A stretch of 64,000 nt of DNA from positions 10,862,501 to 10,926,500 of the forward strand of contig NC_091113.1 in the NCBI RefSeq assembly GCF_024713975.1. The letters run 5' to 3'. The position numbers and the translations under genes are program-made. Source of the stretch: Paralichthys olivaceus (lineage: Eukaryota; Chordata; Actinopteri; Pleuronectiformes; Paralichthyidae). Below the pieces are notes generated by a model. That model saw only the letters and a program-made list of their open reading frames with translations, was not told the DNA's origin and searched no databases. Shown here piece by piece: positions 1-11,780 of the stretch; the first letter of the stretch is position 1; each line of letters begins with the position of its first letter.

Positions 1-88
1 GAACAAAACCACATGCTTATATAATAAAAAAAATACGCTGAATACAACAAATAAAATTCCATGAAGAATTTGAAATGTTTGCACCCAC

Positions 89-3000
89 CTCTTCTTCATC
101 CGTTCCTCTTTCTCCCTCTCTTCTCGTCTCTTTAAGCGTTCCTGGTTCCTTTTCTCCTGCTTGTCAACCACAGTTTTCTGATAAAATAAAACCAAACGAC
201 CTGTTAAGAAGTTAAACATCTTGATCCAAACCTCTGTGTGTTTTGTTTTCAGCTCAATGTCAATCACAGAACTTTTACATGGTGAGACAGGCAGAAATAT
301 ACCTTTAGTTGGTCCAGTTTTTCTCTGATCTGGATGAAGCCAAGGTGAAGCTTCCCACCAAAATGGTCGGCCAAGCGACGGTCGTTGTCATGGAGACCCA
401 GGTAGGCAGAGCATACCTCGCACACCCGAAGCTTCTGCTGCTGGAAGCTGGAGGCTGGCATCGAGTTTCTGTACTCTTCCTGAGGAGACACAGACAAGAA
501 AGAACATTGAGGGATCAGATGATAAATGTATTGATATAAAAATAGGTGTCACACTCCATTTCCTGCGTTGTTACTTCCTCACCTCTGCATCCTTCTTCCT
601 GGTGCGGACCTTCTCCACCTCCTGCAGGACCTTCTGGGCCTCGTCCACGTTCCCCTCGGCTCCAAGCTGCTCAGCCTTGGCCAGCAGCTTTCCTATTTCC
701 TCATTCAGCTCATGAACCTTCTCTGCCTATAACAGTCCAGAACAACACAATTCACATCTGGCTATTTCCTGCACAAAACATTAAAGAGCAAATTGAACAG
801 TGCATTCCAAAAAAAGTCTATACATATGAAACAGGTGTAAAAATGTCTTCTTAAAATTCTGTTTGCTCACCTTTGCTGCCACCTCAGCACTGATCTCTTC
901 TTGGGTCTCAGCGAGGCGCTTTTTGGCTAGTTCTGTCCTCCGGTCACAGTCGGCAATGAATGACTCCAGGTGATCCACGGCCTTTCAGAATGAGAAAATA
1001 TGTTCACAGGAAGGCAGCGCAGATTCTTACTTTCTAAGACATTTTAATCTCCGGGTTATTAATGAGGTGCTGATTGTCAACTCTGCATACATCATATATG
1101 TGTATAAATCATGTGTATTTTATGTCCCTGAAGGGATCACAGGACCAGTGTTATCACTTCCCTTCCCCGAGGCTCAGTTTATCATATCTTTTATGGCCTT
1201 GGTTGCTTATGGCAACTGCTAATGGGAAATGGGTAAGCTTAACTGTGTTTTATCTTTCTATCTATTGACGCAATCCATCTCAGCTTGCTTGCTTTTAGGG
1301 CGTAGGTCTAAATGAAAAATACTTCATAAAGGATAAATGTACATCCTCCACAATATAGATCTGTTGATCTTGAGGCAGTGAGAACTGGAGTGTGTTGTAC
1401 GAATTTTACGACAGTAAAAAATATCTGTTGCTAGCAAGTAAGTCCTCTATCATTAAGAATGCTGTAAAACCAATTTCTCCACATTCGATATGAAATTTTA
1501 ATAAAACATCTACATTTATATCTAAGGATATAAGATTTGAGATTTAAAAACTGCAGTTAGTGTGAACAGATCAGCAAACATGTATTATTCATAGTAGGAT
1601 ATCACTTACATCAAGCTCAAAGAACAGATCTCTCTCCTTGGAGGCAATTTCATAATCTGCCCGAAGTGCGAGGTCATGGATCTTCGTACACTCTCCCAGG
1701 TCCATACGCTATCACCAAGACAAAGGCAGACGTCACACACACGCAAATATCAATGAATGATGTTGTATAAATAAATCATGGTACATATTTGTTTTTCCTT
1801 CCTCTTTGTAGTATTTGACTGCCAAGAGAATTAATATCCTGTGAGGAGTCAAATGTGCTTTCAAATGGCGATATATTCCAGCATTTTAAAGTATACATAT
1901 TTGTATAGTATGGTGAAGCTAAAAACAGAAATGCAGCCAACTCACAGTTCCGGACAGGATGTCATGTGGACAGCAGTTGAGAAGATGACTTTTGCAGACT
2001 CGCTCGTCAGTGAACTTGACCCTCTGCCTCGTCTCATCCCCTGAAATAATCAAGAAAACAACCAGTGAGAAAGACCTCACATACTTGGTAGCAGGTGCGA
2101 GGTTTCCAATGGTTTAGTACATATTACTATACTGCAGTAAAAAAAATTCTGCATGTTTGTCAAAATACCTGCATTTGTGTGAAAACCAATTGTTATATAT
2201 CTGGAGTTTTACATATTTTATTAATGCGACATTTACCTGCAACAAACTAACTGTGTGTGTAGTGGGCTATGTTTAATTATGTGACAATGCAAAAGGTAGA
2301 TGTAGCTCTGCGTTTTTACCTGTGTTTACCTTACCCACACCTTGATAAAAATGTGGAAATATTAGAGCCTCTGTTCCGTTTAACTTGCGATCAGGCTCAA
2401 CGTCCACTCTTTAAATGTGGAGCAACAAAAGATGAAGACAAGAGGGACACAATATGTTATATTTGTTACCTATGGCTGTTTTGGATTACCATGACCTTGT
2501 AGTTGGAAATGGTACTATGCAGGAAAGCCTGCTGCTAAGACTATGACAGTAAAATGTAAACATGTCAGACAAATATTCCAGCAAAGACCTTTACAAATAT
2601 TAGAAACGTGAAAAAAAAATACAAAAAAATACAAAAGAAATCCAAGGGAAAAAATGGGTTTATACACACTGCGATCTGCACCACATACTGTACCCTTCTG
2701 CATCTTCAAGACCTCAGCTGCAGAATTTTAAACCCGCTGTAGAAAAGTATAAATGGGAACAGTTTTCTTGCCCATACCTGTAGTAAGAAGTTGGGAGTCA
2801 TACACAAGTCAGATTGAAAATGATGTGTGCAAAGTTTTTGTTTCGACTGAATGCAAAAAATGCCTTCTGAAAAACAAGACGTCTAATGGGAATTTGAGAA
2901 CTTCTCCTTTGGCTTCAGCGGAACCAGACGTCTTATCTCAGACTGTATAGTACTACTCCAAATTGTCATTCTAGTGCCACTGAAGATTAACCCATTTGTG

Positions 3001-4719
3001 TGATTACAAAATGGCTACAATAACTTCCGAAAGGCAAACAAATCGTTTGGATATTCATCATAACAGCTTTAAAAATTATGTGTGACTCACGGCTCGATGA
3101 ACATGAGGCTTTTCTGCAACTCCTTTGCAGATTGATGTAGGCTGGCAAAGATACACTGAACCTTAATGAATAAAATAAAGGGGCCACAATTGTTCAGTTT
3201 GTATGCAACAAATGTATGGGAAGAATTTGATATCAATGTCATCACACATACACCCACAAACTCACAACACAAAGTAACTCTTACAGTACAAATCGAATTA
3301 ACAATTTGTTAAAACATAATCTAAAGGGCTGCAAGTTTATTCTACCGACATGATGCATCTCCTTTTTATTAAATAACATGACAGCAGCAAGCCGTCATGT
3401 TCTGCTAATGGAAACCAGACTTGACAGCTGATTCATCTTTTAATGTTTGCATCCAAATGGCTGAAAGTTAATACCAAAAGTATATATTAGCATTAAGAGA
3501 TAACAGATTTGCACTTGCCGTGTGCAATACATTGGTTAGGTCTCAGACATAAGTTTTACATTACTGTTGTTATGTTTATAGATTCTACACAACAATGCAA
3601 TCTGAAGCAGAGGGGAAAAACACGGCTATCATATCCATTTTTACACAATTTCAGCAAAACCAATTCCAATTTTATTTACCTTTGTACCTTGATGTTTTTT
3701 CTACAACATTTCAAATATTGAACATTCAGTCCGTATAATCATCTTACAGATGACATACATATGCATGGCATACATACACACGTGATTTTTTTATATAAAA
3801 CATGGAATAAACTGAAGATATTTGATACAATGCACTGTTAACAATATAAAAGCAGCAACATCTAAATACTTCTAGTACATTAACTAAATGTGGTTATAAC
3901 ATTACACAAACAAGGAGCATTGTACTGCGTAATAAACGGTTATTTAATAATTTAGTAAGATTATGATGTCATGTCTAGATCTGGAAATTGGATGTTTACA
4001 AAAATGTACCGGGGTTCCTATTGATTTAGACAGTTTTATCCTTTTCTTTCAGTTTATTTTCTTCGTGCAAATATCACGTATATGGACAATGACTATGCTT
4101 TACATGCGCTGCATTGAAAATACCTCATTCCTTAAGGAGATTTTTCAGTAATAGCAAATGAAATGTAAATGCAATTCTTTAGCCCAATAATAGACACAAC
4201 GTGAAGGCCCAATATAACCGACTTGTTTGTTGAAGCTGCATCAATGATCATTGTAATTGTAAAGTAGTAGAGTTAAGGTCACACGTATATTAATAACTAT
4301 ATTAATGCTCTAATTAGTTGTTGTGCATCGTCCAGTGTAGAAAAGCAGCAAAGCAGCGGAGGGTCCATAACTTCACACTAAACACTAGCATCTGCTAAGT
4401 TAGCCACGAGCTACGTTTAAGGTTCACTTTCAGAGCGACAAAAGCGAAACTTCAATATCTTTAGATTCATGGATGCAAACATTAAACTCGTGTGTTAATC
4501 CGTTAGAGCTCTTCGAGTCTAACTGTGCGGTACTTAACGCAGCCCTCTTTAGTACATCCATTCATGCAGGTCTGTCCATCACACGACAACAGCAGCCAGC
4601 CTCAGCGGTGGCTCCATCTTGGCTATGCTAGCTCAGCTAGCATGCTACAGCAACTCACCATCCCTCGCTGTCCCCATCAGCTGGTCGAGCAGAGCCCGCA
4701 TTTGAGCCTGGGCGGACAT
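89..4719 (-). CDS. luc7l: LUC7-like splicing factor, 5' part (7 exons; 3' end off window)
   Basis: LUC7L is a U1 snRNP-associated RNA-binding protein that helps choose 5' splice sites in the nucleus. Coding exons on the minus strand: 4659-4719 (start codon 4717-4719), 1946-2040, 1610-1708, 871-981, 583-726, 303-479 and 89-177. Phases join without a break. The protein opens MSAQAQMRALLDQLMG and holds both family zinc fingers: a CCCH finger (VCKSHLLNCCPHDIL region) and a C2H2 finger (CEVC...HFGGKLH), separated by a coiled-coil-like segment rich in E/K. Exon 7 ends in the RE/RK-rich stretch that precedes the RS domain; that domain and the stop lie beyond position 1. Residues such as AVDHLESF and KLDQLKKTV match LUC7L better than LUC7L2. 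Intron 1 is 2.6 kb. The gene is head-to-head with fam234a, as in human 16p13.3. Confidence 0.95.
2041..4658 (-). other. luc7l intron 1, no gene seen
   Basis: AT-rich intron of 2.6 kb. Short open frames occur on both strands but none has splice signals, family similarity or biased codon use. The last 300 bases near exon 1 become richer in CpG and in GCTA/TTAGC words, consistent with a promoter-proximal intron. Confidence 0.7.
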
Positions 4720-5000
4720 CTGTGGGCCTTCCGTCGACGGCGCTGTGTACAGGTTAGAAAACAGAGCGCGGCTCCTCGGTGTTCCGTTCAGGTGATGTGT
4801 GATACTGGGTTCGTCCAAGCATCACCTCTCGCAGCTTTTCTCGATTTCGTGGATTCGTCTGTTTCCGTTTCGCACAGGGGAAGTGACGACACAACCAGTG
4901 GTTCCGGTGTTCTGCCGAAATCCGCATGCCCGTTGAGAATCGCATGCACCTCGCGGGAGCGCGCCAAGCTAAACTATATAATCTCGCTTGTCGGTGTTTG
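4720..5000 (-). promoter_or_regulatory. luc7l promoter and 5' leader region
   Basis: CpG-bearing segment immediately upstream of the luc7l start codon. On the minus strand a TATA-like word (TTATATAG, about 4973-4980) lies 255 bases before the ATG, next to a GC-rich run with CGCTCCCGCGAGG. The GC-rich run is part of the left arm of the inverted repeat described separately. The transcription start is not visible from sequence alone. Confidence 0.5.
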
Positions 5001-5300
5001 TTAACGATGATAAATGATCCGATGCTTGTTGTTCATGATGTTCAGAGTCACTGATGATGTATGAGACTCCGGTGGAGACACTTTTCCTCGCGTTAGTCTG
5101 ATCAGTCAATATTTCTGAGGACGTTGGCATTAAAATGTGGAAAAGACAAAACTGTCCAACTCAGTCTAATAAAGCTTGTGATCGAGACTGTGGCTGATAT
5201 TTCTTGTGTCGTTAGTTATTGTTGAACTGCTGCCATGTAATGTATACACAGCTATTTCAGCATTATTGACCTGATTGTCCTGTCAAACATCTAAAAAAGT
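4925..5300. repeat. left arm of a large imperfect inverted repeat
   Basis: The reverse complement of this stretch aligns, with gaps, to 5468-5765. Matching blocks seen by eye: 5282-5297 pairs perfectly (16/16) with 5469-5484; 5235-5270 pairs with 5498-5533; the block with GTCCTCAGAAA and GACTGATCAGAC (about 5092-5125) pairs with about 5545-5578; GCGCTCCCGCGAGG plus GCGATTCTC (about 4936-4966) pairs with about 5702-5732. The left arm carries about 110 extra bases (roughly 5127-5236). The arms flank a loop of about 170 bases. Confidence 0.8.
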
Positions 5301-5467
5301 ATTTTAAACTACTAGCAGTTTATAGATCTCTAGAAATAAAGTTTATATTGTGAATGCATTTTTTTGTAGTTGTGTATTTGATGAATCGCTAGGATTTGCA
5401 TCCCCTTCTTTTCTTACATTAGATGAGTGTCGGATGTGTGAAATTCTCAATGTTGAGTCAAAACAGA

Positions 5468-5765
5468 CTTTTTAGATGTTTGACTCATCTGTAAAGTGTC
5501 AGTAATGCTGAACTACCTGTGTAAATATTACATTTCACGTGTTAACCGTCCTCAGAAACATCGACTGATCAGACGAATCTCGAGGAGATGAGTCTTCAGC
5601 TGAGTCTATAAATCACTGATGACTCCAACAAACAGGTTGTACAGTATTTCGTTGCCATGGAGATTATTGAGACTCGAAGCGTCTTTCCGCTGCGGTTGTG
5701 CGCGCTCCCGCGAGGCGCACGCGATTCTCCGCGCAACGGCGGAACTCTGCACGACACCGGTTAAC
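5468..5765. repeat. right arm of the large imperfect inverted repeat
   Basis: Partner of the arm at 4925-5300, in inverted orientation. It ends at about the CACCGG near 5757-5762, matching the ACACCGG that ends the other arm. It abuts the fam234a promoter elements at 5781-5837, while the left arm runs into the luc7l leader, so each arm serves the proximal upstream region of a different gene. Confidence 0.8.
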
Positions 5766-6172
5766 AGGCGTCAGGGTGAGGGGCGGGTCCTAGATCCGAA
5801 ACTGGCCCGTCATTGGCGGACAGGTGAAGTGACCAATCAAAGCTTCTTTAACTAAACTCCGGATCCTCACAATCTGTTTTTCCCTGAGTTTGACCTGACA
5901 GGCAGCAGCTATCACAGAAGGTGAGCCCCACTCACTCAGTGTCAGGACCGGGTTCAGGTCACAGGGGGGTTCTGTTAAAGCTTGGGTCGTAGATGAAGCT
6001 GTGGTCACTTTAATGTCACTTTAACGGACGACAGAGCGCCACCTGGCAGCCAAACAGAAGCGGTTCAGACCCGTGTGTGCTTTGTTTACTGAGGTTGACA
6101 GGCAGCTCGGTCGCTGTGTGTCAGGCCTCGGTGTCTGCGTTAGCGCCGCTGATCTCAGGACAGCCGTGGGAA
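5766..6172 (+). promoter_or_regulatory. fam234a promoter and probable non-coding first exon
   Basis: A GC box (GGGCGGG, 5781-5787) is followed by two CCAAT boxes in opposite orientation (ATTGG 5812-5816; CCAAT 5833-5837), a usual NF-Y arrangement. Downstream a CpG-rich leader ends at a good splice donor, GGGAA|GTAAGT, with the last exon base at about 6172. The matching acceptor is at 7477-7478, 35 bases before the fam234a start codon. The exact transcription start is inferred to lie between the boxes and about 6060. Confidence 0.6.
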
Positions 6173-6774
6173 GTAAGTAAGAACAAACTTTTCTTCAGTC
6201 TCTTTTCATTCTTCTCTCAGCTTCAGTCACCTTGTTGGACCGAGTTCTAAACCAACCAGGTGTTCGCTGCAAACTTTAGCTGCTAACGAAGATAGCTGCA
6301 CCCAAAAGTAAACCCTCCTCCCGGGCTACCTGGCTAGCATGGCACGGTGCGTTCACTGAGGTGCATTTGACAGCGGATGTTTGCTAACTTAAACACACAT
6401 GTTCAAGTTTGTATTTCCCAGACACTAGATCCTGTGCGATTCCTAAACGTAGTAATGTGCCTGTGGCTGTAACAGGGTGTGCTAGCCTGGCCGGGGATTA
6501 TTATTCATCGTGGGTTTGTTGTTTTCGTGCTGAGAAGTCTCTGGAGTCCGAGCTGGCACCGTTTGAATAGGCCCAGGTCCACAAAGGTTGATGCAGCAGA
6601 AACAGCTGGACTCTGCTGCCTTAGTGTCTGATCATGTGCTACATCTGTGGATGCCTGCAGGCCTGTCTCTTGTTATTGATCGTTGTTATGACACATGCAA
6701 GTGTACCATACATATTGTGACAGACACAGAAGCAAACTGCACCTCACGATGGGAGTATCCACCGTGGAGTCCTT

Positions 6775-6965
6775 AAAGGGACATTTCACCCAAAAATGAA
6801 AAGTCACTCACTTCACACTTGGATGAAACCATATGAGCAGCATGGAGGCATCTTTTGGGTTCTGGCCAACATTCACTTTAATTGTAATGGATTTGGCTGC
6901 AACGCTGTTTACCCCTGAGAGTCCATAAGTGTTTTGTGGACTCAAACACTTCACCCACTCCTCCC
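6775..6965. repeat. dispersed teleost-type repeat (CACCCAAAAATGAAAA type)
   Basis: The opening GGGACATTTCACCCAAAAAT followed by GAAAA and TCACTCAC is a phrase I associate with an abundant dispersed repeat of fish genomes. The class (MITE or SINE) cannot be decided from one copy. Confidence 0.5.
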
Positions 6966-7019
6966 TCATTTTCATTTTTGGATTAACCATACTTTGAAAG
7001 TGTATTTAAATGGTTACTT

Positions 7020-7250
7020 AAAGCAACACTATGCAACTTTTTTTTAAGATAGCAGCTTGATTAAAATGAGTTTGATGGTTCACTGACTCAGAATAGGGAG
7101 AATGATGCCGTTTGTGTAACTTTGGTGAGTGGGTACGATCTCCTGTTACAGGTCTGATAGCTGCACCTTCATCGTCAGAATCAGGTCGAGCAAGTTCAAG
7201 AGTAATGCTGTAGTAACTGTAGATCAGTTTAAAAGACTTAAGAGTCATTA
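7020..7250. repeat. dispersed teleost-type repeat (ACTATGCAAC type)
   Basis: The stretch beginning AAGCAACACTATGCAACTTT, followed by GAGTTTGATGGTTCACTGACTC and GAATGATGCCGTTTGTGTAA, resembles another frequent short interspersed repeat of teleost introns. Assignment rests on recollection of the phrase, not on a search. Confidence 0.4.
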
Positions 7251-7294
7251 AAAAACAGCGTTTTTCTCTAATATCCAGCGAGGAAACTTTAAAA

Positions 7295-7440
7295 ATATAA
7301 AGGCAAGGTTATTTGTAAGGCACATTTCAAAGTGGTTTGAGTAAAATACAAAAAGCATCATGACAAATTGTAAAAGCAACATAAGACAATACAAACTAAG
7401 CAAGAAGAATTGTAAAGTTACTTTAAGATTAGGATTACAC
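7295..7440 (-). repeat. decayed LINE 3' tail, minus orientation
   Basis: AAAGGCAAGGTTATTTGTAA then GGCACATTTCAAAGTGGTTT is the reverse-complement form of the common fish LINE end (GTGCTATATAAATAAA then CTTGCCTT). The same end, in the plus orientation, occurs at about 50845-50875. No reverse-transcriptase coding remains here. Confidence 0.5.
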
Positions 7441-7513
7441 TGTGGGGTTGTTTTACTGTTAACTCTTTCCTGTGTTAGGTAGATCAGTGGCCCAGTAATG
7501 CTTTGAGGCGACG

Positions 7514-10500
7514 ATGGAGACCACAGACCATGCCACTGAGGGCGACCCTCTGAAGAGAGGAGAGGAAGAGACGGGACCAGCGCCATCAGCAACAGAGCTG
7601 AAGAAGAAGAGTTGTAAGGAAGTGCTGGGTTTTGCCAAACTGACCCACTGGCGAACTGCGGTCTTCTTCTTCTCCCTGTTCCTCTGCCTCACCATCGTGT
7701 TTGCCTTCTCCTTCATCATCCCCTGTCCTGTCAGACCGCAGTATCTGGTTTCCTGGAACAGGACCTTCTCTGAAGCAGGTGTGTGTGTGTGATGGTGTGC
7801 ATTTTGCTGCTCGACAGTGTCTTGAATGTGGGACTGACTTCTTCTCTCTCTGCCACAGAAACTTTTGATTTCTTAGCGGTTGAAGCTGCGAGTAGCGACA
7901 AGGTGCTGGACGTCCTGTTTGTGCTCAAAACCAGAGAATGCAGTGTGAACAACACCTGTGCTAATGCAGGTATGAAGGGCTTTTCAATTTTAATTCAATC
8001 AGAGTTGTTGCTCAATGTAAATGTTTGCTTTAAATGACTGATGTTGTTTTGTGTTCATTCACCCTGTGTGTGTTTTCCAGGTCTGCCTTCGCCATGTGTG
8101 TTTGTGTTGGCGGTGGATGGGACAGATGGAGAGACCCTGTGGGAGCGTCCACTGCATCCTGAGTTCCACTGGGCCCAGTGTGGTCTGGAGAAACCAACAG
8201 GCAGAACCTGGGACTGCCTGCTCTCCCACTCCGACCAGATCACCGCTGTGGACAAACACTCTGGTTTGTGACTCATCTCTGTCTCTTTGTTATGAAAACT
8301 ATAAATTACATTTTCATGATAGATTTTTATCCCAACACATTTATAGTCATATAATTAACTGTATGATATATATAACAAGTTGTTTCTTCACTTCACTTTT
8401 TAAAATTAGTTTGTTATTCTTTAAAAGAGCAGTGGAATGTTTAACCTTCTTTTTATATGACTATTGCAAATTGTTCTGAAGTAATGTGTTTTTGTGAAAA
8501 TTGTATTTATCACTGCGTCCATAGGTCACGTTCATAATAATAAACGCAGTTAAAGCAAGGATTTAACACATTAAAGATACAAGTGGTGGTAATAAGCACA
8601 AAGGTTCTTTGCCTGGTATAACTCCATGTGATGATGATGCAGTTAAAAGCTCAGAGAAAAGTTAGTCAGTGGACTTTAGCAAAACTGCTTTTCCCAAAGT
8701 AAAAAATGAAATGTCATGCTTAAAGGAATTGGTAGTCGATGTTGTATAGTGTGATAAACTCGGTCAGATTGAGTGTTCCTGTGTGGTGTGTTTGTGTACA
8801 GGTGAAATAAAGTGGCAGCAGCCTCAGCCCTCTGGTCTCCACAGCACTGTGCCTGTTCTCAGCGTCCCAGATCTGGATGGGGACAAGGTCAATGATGTGG
8901 CTCTGGTGGCATCTGACAGCACACAGGTGAAAGTCAGCAGTGTTGTTTATTACAGAGACATTTATTTGCCTCTTTTTATAACATAGACCCTGTTCAGAGG
9001 CGTCAAGGTCTGTCCTGAGGGATCTAATCACAAGCGGACAGCTCTGAGTTCATCGGTTCACACCTGGGATTCCAATGAGTCTCCATGTGTCTCAGATCTC
9101 AAATGCCATCTATTAATGTTGCACTTACACAGAATCAGCCAGTCTCATGTTTCCCATCATACCTGCAGACTCAGCTGGTGTTCCTCTCAGGGAAGACGGG
9201 TGTCCAGATTGGTTCCACTGTGTCTCTTGAATCCACAGGGACACACAAACATCTTCTCCATCGCACTGCAGAGGATTCTCTCTATGTGCTGCTCCAAACA
9301 GGTTTGTATCTGAAATCAACCATAGCAATCAGGTTACTACTGTGTATCTGTATTCACACCAGTCAAGTTTAACTGATGGAGGATGTAGTAGAACTGCTCT
9401 GCATCAACAGAGATAAGAAATGTCATAATAATTATTTTATATTATTTAACACACTTGGAAAAACTTAACTCTTGATGTTATTGTGTATTCATTCAGACAC
9501 TGGCTTGTATGGACTGGCACTGTGGAGGATTGCTGCCAAGGCTAAAGCAGGGATGGAGGTCAGCTTAAAGAAGGATAAACACTGGGAGAAAAAAGCTAGC
9601 GGTGCAACCGGCCTTGTACCTATCTACGAGTGAGAGGAGCCCTCATTGTACTTGTTATTATTTCACTGAACAACCTGAAATGATAGAGACTGTGGCTGAT
9701 ATTTCTTTTCTACTTTTGTAGGTCTGACTCAGTGAATCAAGTGGTCAGAAGAGAAGAAAGAGATGATCCAGCAAACTTGCTGCTTGTGACCAGCACAGAG
9801 GTGGCGTTGGTAGACGGAAAAAATCTGCAGCTTCTGTGGATATTCAATACCAGCTCAGTCCTCAGGTATCCCGCCTGTCTGTTTTTAAGATTATTATTTA
9901 ATCTATTATTAGATCAATCTTATGGTTATGGGCCTAAAATGAATATTGCACTGCCAGATAAACATTTAATTGAGTATTAAGTAATTGGAAAGTAGATGCA
10001 TTATGTTCATATTGTAAGTAAAGCTCTTACTTTACTCCAGTAATGTTTCTCCTCTGTGTTCTCATTCATCCAGCGAGCCCTCCTTTGGCCACTTTAACAA
10101 AGACGAAGTACTTGATGTTGTAGTTGAGGAGGATGTTGGCAACTACACAAAGAGGGTGAGTCGGGTTTAAAAGGTTCCAACACTGTTGGGATATCTACAA
10201 TATGTCCACCTCCTCTCATGCGGTGTTTGATTTGAATAATATATTAATTTGACCACTTTCTGTTTTAAATGAAGATAGTAATCCTTGACGGGAAGTCCGG
10301 TGGTGTGCTGTGGGAAGTCAGTCTTTTGTCTGGTCCGAACGCACCGAGGCCCGCCTCAATACACACCACCACTTCTGTTTCAATCTTTATGTTTTGGGGC
10401 ACGATGCCCACAGAGACCAACTCTTCTGTGAGTACACTGCCTTAATGGAAAAGATGTATGTTACAGATTTGCTTCAGGAACACAAACTTACTCACAAAAC

Positions 10501-10955
10501 ATTGATATTCAAATATTTCCTTCCAGATCCCTTTAACTAGTGAGCGACGCTCTTACATGCTGCACCCTCTCTATTCTCAAGTTCTCCTTGAGTCTGCCAA
10601 TGTCCTGGACCACATCATAACATTTAAAGGTACGCTTTAATGTCCTATTCTTTTTAATCATATCTTAACGTAACTGCAACAATAACTCGGAGGGAGAAAG
10701 AAAACCGCTCTTTGGTGTGACTAAATCTGTGATCTTATCTCAGCCACTCTGTTGGAGCGTGGGCGCCACGCTGCCTACTTCCTGCTGACAGGTCCTGGGA
10801 CTGAGGGGGATGAAGACATTGTGGTCCTCAGCAAGCGAAAGCTGAAGCAGGATGTCCCGCACAGCAAAGTGCTACGTATTGGCACCGGGGGAGGTTCGGA
10901 GAGCAACGATGACATTATAGAGGCGTTCAAACGACTCCGCTTCAGTGACGAGTGA
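7514..10955 (+). CDS. fam234a: FAM234A (ITFG3) single-pass membrane protein, complete
   Basis: FAM234A is a type II membrane protein with FG-GAP/beta-propeller-like repeats; its molecular role is not settled. Coding exons: 7514-7778, 7859-7969, 8081-8263, 8802-8926, 9169-9301, 9497-9629, 9722-9865, 10074-10155, 10275-10427, 10527-10629 and 10744-10955. These sum to 1,644 bases, or 547 aa (human about 552). An acidic/lysine-rich cytosolic N-terminus leads to one membrane helix at about residues 48-70 (TAVFFFSLFLCLTIVF). The extracellular part has N-glycosylation sequons (NRT, NNT) and an FG-GAP-type metal-loop motif, DLDGDKVNDVAL. The C-terminus is EAFKRLRFSDE. The start is the first ATG after the leader acceptor. 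Some introns are very short (about 80 to 110 bases). Confidence 0.95.
8985..9115. repeat. dispersed repeat A, copy 1 (fam234a intron)
   Basis: Contains TGTTCAGAGGCGTCAAGGTC, then GATCTAATCACAAGCGGACA, then GGTTCACACCTGGGATTCCA and TCTCCATGTGTCTC. The same ordered phrases appear at 61305-61575 (AATCACAAGTAGACA, GTTCACACCTGGCATTAGAA, CAATGTGTCTCC). It is a decayed copy of a family shared between both ends of the window, probably a short non-autonomous DNA transposon. Confidence 0.6.
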
Positions 10956-11780
10956 AGGGACCAACTGGGACGCGTACAGAGATTCCTCAGTGTTTGAACC
11001 AGTGGGTCACAGGTGACTGTACGATGACTTAACTGGGCTTTATAAACCAAAGTGTGTGCACTAGTTACATTTACTTTCCTACTGCTGAAAAGATTCCTTC
11101 AAACTGAGCTTTACCTTCAGACGTGACTGTAAACATACAATCATTAGTTTGATTTTATGTCCAAAGAGCTACTTGTCCTCTGACTCCTTCACTGTGCACA
11201 GACGCTGTTTTCCTGCTGATGAATCAAGAGGGGACAGGCCTGGTATCGTTTCTAACATGGGTTATTGTTTGGTTCTATGCAACTGTATGTGGCACTGTGC
11301 TTTAAAGGAAGCAGACGCACTCTGCCACAGGAGGCATTCTCAAATCGCTACAACCTTTATATGCCACAATCATAGGGCTACTTTTCTTTAGTTGAACTGA
11401 ATGATTTAACTGCTCGGTGAAACAGATAGTTGTGCGGAAAAACTTGAAATCAGACAGAAACACCATGAACCTTAAAGTACTGCCATTACATTTTTTATTA
11501 TATTGTATTTGCTGGCTTTTAGTCATTGATACTGTTGCCAATAACCAACACGTGTGTTATTTACTTAATCCAAGATGCTGTAAGGGTGAATCAAAGGATC
11601 ACCTACTGAGTCATTGCTGTACGTAAGAAGCGGTTTCTTTTCTTTGTGATTTATATGAGTTAAAGAGTTTCTGGTTTATGCTTTACATTAATATATTGAC
11701 CTGTTGGGCAGGTCTGTGTTGAAGCTGGCTGTTCTTTCTGACTTGACAAGCTTGAATCTGAGCAATATTAAAGAGTTTTA
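10956..11780 (+). other. fam234a 3' untranslated region
   Basis: Follows the fam234a stop without a recognisable gene. An ATTAAA poly(A) signal at 11767-11772 is the best candidate for the transcript end; an AATAAA in an A-rich run near 11946-11951 is an alternative. Confidence 0.5.

Larger units (their letters stand above)
6173..7478 (+). other. fam234a 5' leader intron, mostly old repeats
   Basis: Intron inside the 5' untranslated region. It opens with CpG and GCTAGC words (6275-6490). Most of the remainder is made of decayed dispersed repeats at 6775-6965, 7020-7250 and 7295-7440, listed separately. No coding exon recognised. Confidence 0.6.
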
